64,000 nucleotides of DNA. Origin: Eubacteriales bacterium. GTDB taxonomy: Bacteria; Bacillota; Clostridia; Lachnospirales; Lachnospiraceae. Within the stretch, counting starts at the first letter, position 1. The number at the start of each line of letters is the position of its first letter. The position numbers were made by a program, and so were the translations under genes. The notes under the pieces were generated by a model. That model did not search any database. It saw only the letters and a program-made list of their open reading frames with translations, and was not told the DNA's origin. The DNA lies in assembly GCA_030531555.1 (NCBI GenBank), contig JAUNNI010000004.1:24273-88272 (forward strand), in the 5' to 3' direction. Positions 62,916 to 64,000 of the stretch are shown here, in pieces.

Positions 62916-63446
62916 ATGTCAGAAATGAACTGGTATGTAGTCCACACTTACTCAGGCTACGAAAACAAAGTAAAAGCTAATATTGAAAAGACGATTGAAA
63001 ACAGAAACTTACAGGATCAGATACTTGAAGTAAGAGTTCCTCTTCAGGAAGTCATCGAAATGAAAGGTGGCGTGAAGAAGAACGTAGCGAAAAAGATGTT
63101 CCCAGGTTATGTACTCGTTAACATGATCATGAATGACGATACATGGTATGTAATCCGTAACACAAGAGGTGTTACAGGTTTCGTTGGACCTGGATCTGAG
63201 CCAGTGCCTTTGACAGAAGCAGAGATGAGAAATCTCGGAATTGCTCAGGATGATGCAAATATCGAGATCGAAATCGATTTTGAAATCGGCGATCTTGTAG
63301 AAGTTATCTCTGGTGCATTGCAGGATCATCAGGGCATTGTAAAGGATATCAACATGAATAAACAGACTGTAACCATCGAAACAGAAGTATTTGCAGACTG
63401 TATCAACGATGTTGAAATCGGATTTTTAGATGTAAAGAAAGTGTAA
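62916..63446 (+). CDS. nusG: Transcription termination/antitermination protein NusG
   Basis: 176 residues. N-terminal NGN domain ('WYVVHTYSGYENKVKANIE', 'MFPGYVLVNM') that binds RNA polymerase, and a C-terminal KOW domain ('FEIGDLVEVISGALQDHQGIVKDIN'). I use ATG 62916, nine bases from GGAGG; ATG 62907 directly touches that site. Confidence 0.96.
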   Translation: MSEMNWYVVHTYSGYENKVKANIEKTIENRNLQDQILEVRVPLQEVIEMKGGVKKNVAKKMFPGYVLVNMIMNDDTWYVIRNTRGVTGFVGPGSEPVPLTEAEMRNLGIAQDDANIEIEIDFEIGDLVEVISGALQDHQGIVKDINMNKQTVTIETEVFADCINDVEIGFLDVKKV

Positions 63447-63514
63447 ATGTCTAAAAGACATTAAAACCGTGGGAGGGTATTCCCCGTAATTACCACAATA
63501 GGAGGTTAGCTATC

Positions 63515-63940
63515 ATGGCAAAGAAAGTAACAGGTTATATTAAATTACAGATCCCAGCAGGTAAGGCAACTCCTGCACCACCTGTAGGTCCAGCATTAGG
63601 ACAGCATGGAGTGAATATTGTTCAGTTTACAAAAGAATTCAACGCTAGAACAGCAGATCAGCCAGGCATGATCATTCCAGTAGTTATCACTGTATACCAG
63701 GACAGAACATTCAGCTTCATTACAAAGACTCCACCAGCAGCAGTTTTACTTAAAAAAGCTTGCAACATTCAGTCTGGTTCCGGTCAGCCTAACAGAACAA
63801 AAGTTGCTTCCATTTCTAAAGATAAAATCAAAGAAATCGCTGAACTTAAGATGAAAGATCTTAATGCAGCATCCATTGAAGCAGCTATGAGCATGATTGC
63901 AGGTACTGCAAGAAGCATGGGCATCACTGTAGAAGACTAA
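63515..63940 (+). CDS. rplK: 50S ribosomal protein L11
   Basis: 141 residues. N-terminal '[28 protein letters not shown]' with the proline-rich segment that meets the GTPase centre and EF-G, and the C-terminal rRNA-binding domain ending '[12 protein letters not shown]'. RBS ataggagg. It is normally followed by rplA, which would start just beyond the window. Confidence 0.97.
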   Translation: MAKKVTGYIKLQIPAGKATPAPPVGPALGQHGVNIVQFTKEFNARTADQPGMIIPVVITVYQDRTFSFITKTPPAAVLLKKACNIQSGSGQPNRTKVASISKDKIKEIAELKMKDLNAASIEAAMSMIAGTARSMGITVED

Positions 63941-64000
63941 TTATCGCTGATAATTTTGAGGCTTCTGGCATAATGGTGGAAGCCTAGCACCAAAATTTAC
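63941..64000 (+). other. Leader of the next gene, probably rplA
   Basis: A hairpin, AGGCTTC paired with GAAGCCT (about 63960-63986), occupies the last 60 bases. Only position suggests that it belongs to the L1 gene. Confidence 0.35.

Overview
The window reads as a chromosomal segment of an anaerobic, low-GC Gram-positive bacterium of the class Clostridia, most like the Lachnospiraceae. The grounds are a Gram-positive PolC, a dnaG/trmK cluster, a class III fructose-1,6-bisphosphatase, a long-form hibernation factor, a VanR/VanS-type two-component pair, many secreted envelope proteins and AT-rich intergenic DNA. The genus assignment is inference from gene content. Every protein gene I can support is on the + strand; the one clear minus-strand gene is the RNase P RNA. 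I see no insertion sequence, phage, CRISPR array, rRNA or tRNA.

Layout. 0-3.6 kb: end of a sugar-oxidoreductase-like gene, a sigma-70-like protein lacking region 4, primase (dnaG) and trmK. 3.6-4.0 kb: rnpB on the minus strand. 4.1-10.3 kb: a response regulator, a sensor kinase, a large membrane-anchored protein, an ABC ATPase with all of its motifs degraded, and an ABC-2-type permease, closed by a strong terminator. 10.7-14.0 kb: an MttB-family methyltransferase with a two-part sodium symporter. 14-23 kb: thrC, rpoD, polC, a gamma-carbonic-anhydrase-like protein and a membrane protein. 23-25.4 kb: an AlaX-type editing protein and a lipoprotein. 26-30 kb: lactate permease, FAD-linked lactate/glycolate dehydrogenase and a FadR-type regulator, with two matching palindromes flanking the permease promoter. 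30.1-30.3 kb: a dense cluster of DnaA boxes. 30.5-45.8 kb: hpf, secA, prfB, tex, the tRNA-t6A genes tsaE/tsaB/tsaD with rimI and an RNase Z-like gene, ispD, an unusual ClpX and fbp. 46-50.8 kb: an aconitase-family hydratase and ilvBN. 51.3-62.2 kb: a run of envelope genes (NlpC/P60-like peptidase, L,D-transpeptidase-like protein, two membrane acyltransferases, an SGNH-like hydrolase, two related C39-like proteins, YfhO). 62.5-64 kb: rpmG, secE, nusG, rplK and the approach to rplA.

How it fits together. Much of the window is core information processing (primase, PolC, RpoD, SecA, RF2, Tex, t6A synthesis, RNase P, the ribosomal/NusG operon). The accessory modules are lactate use, quaternary-amine-type demethylation, branched-chain amino acid synthesis and the envelope island. 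The points most worth a second look are the DnaA-box cluster far from dnaA, the ABC protein that seems unable to hydrolyse ATP inside a kinase-linked operon, the sigma paralogue without promoter-recognition parts, the ClpX with an acidic head, and the cysteine-rich insert in acetolactate synthase.
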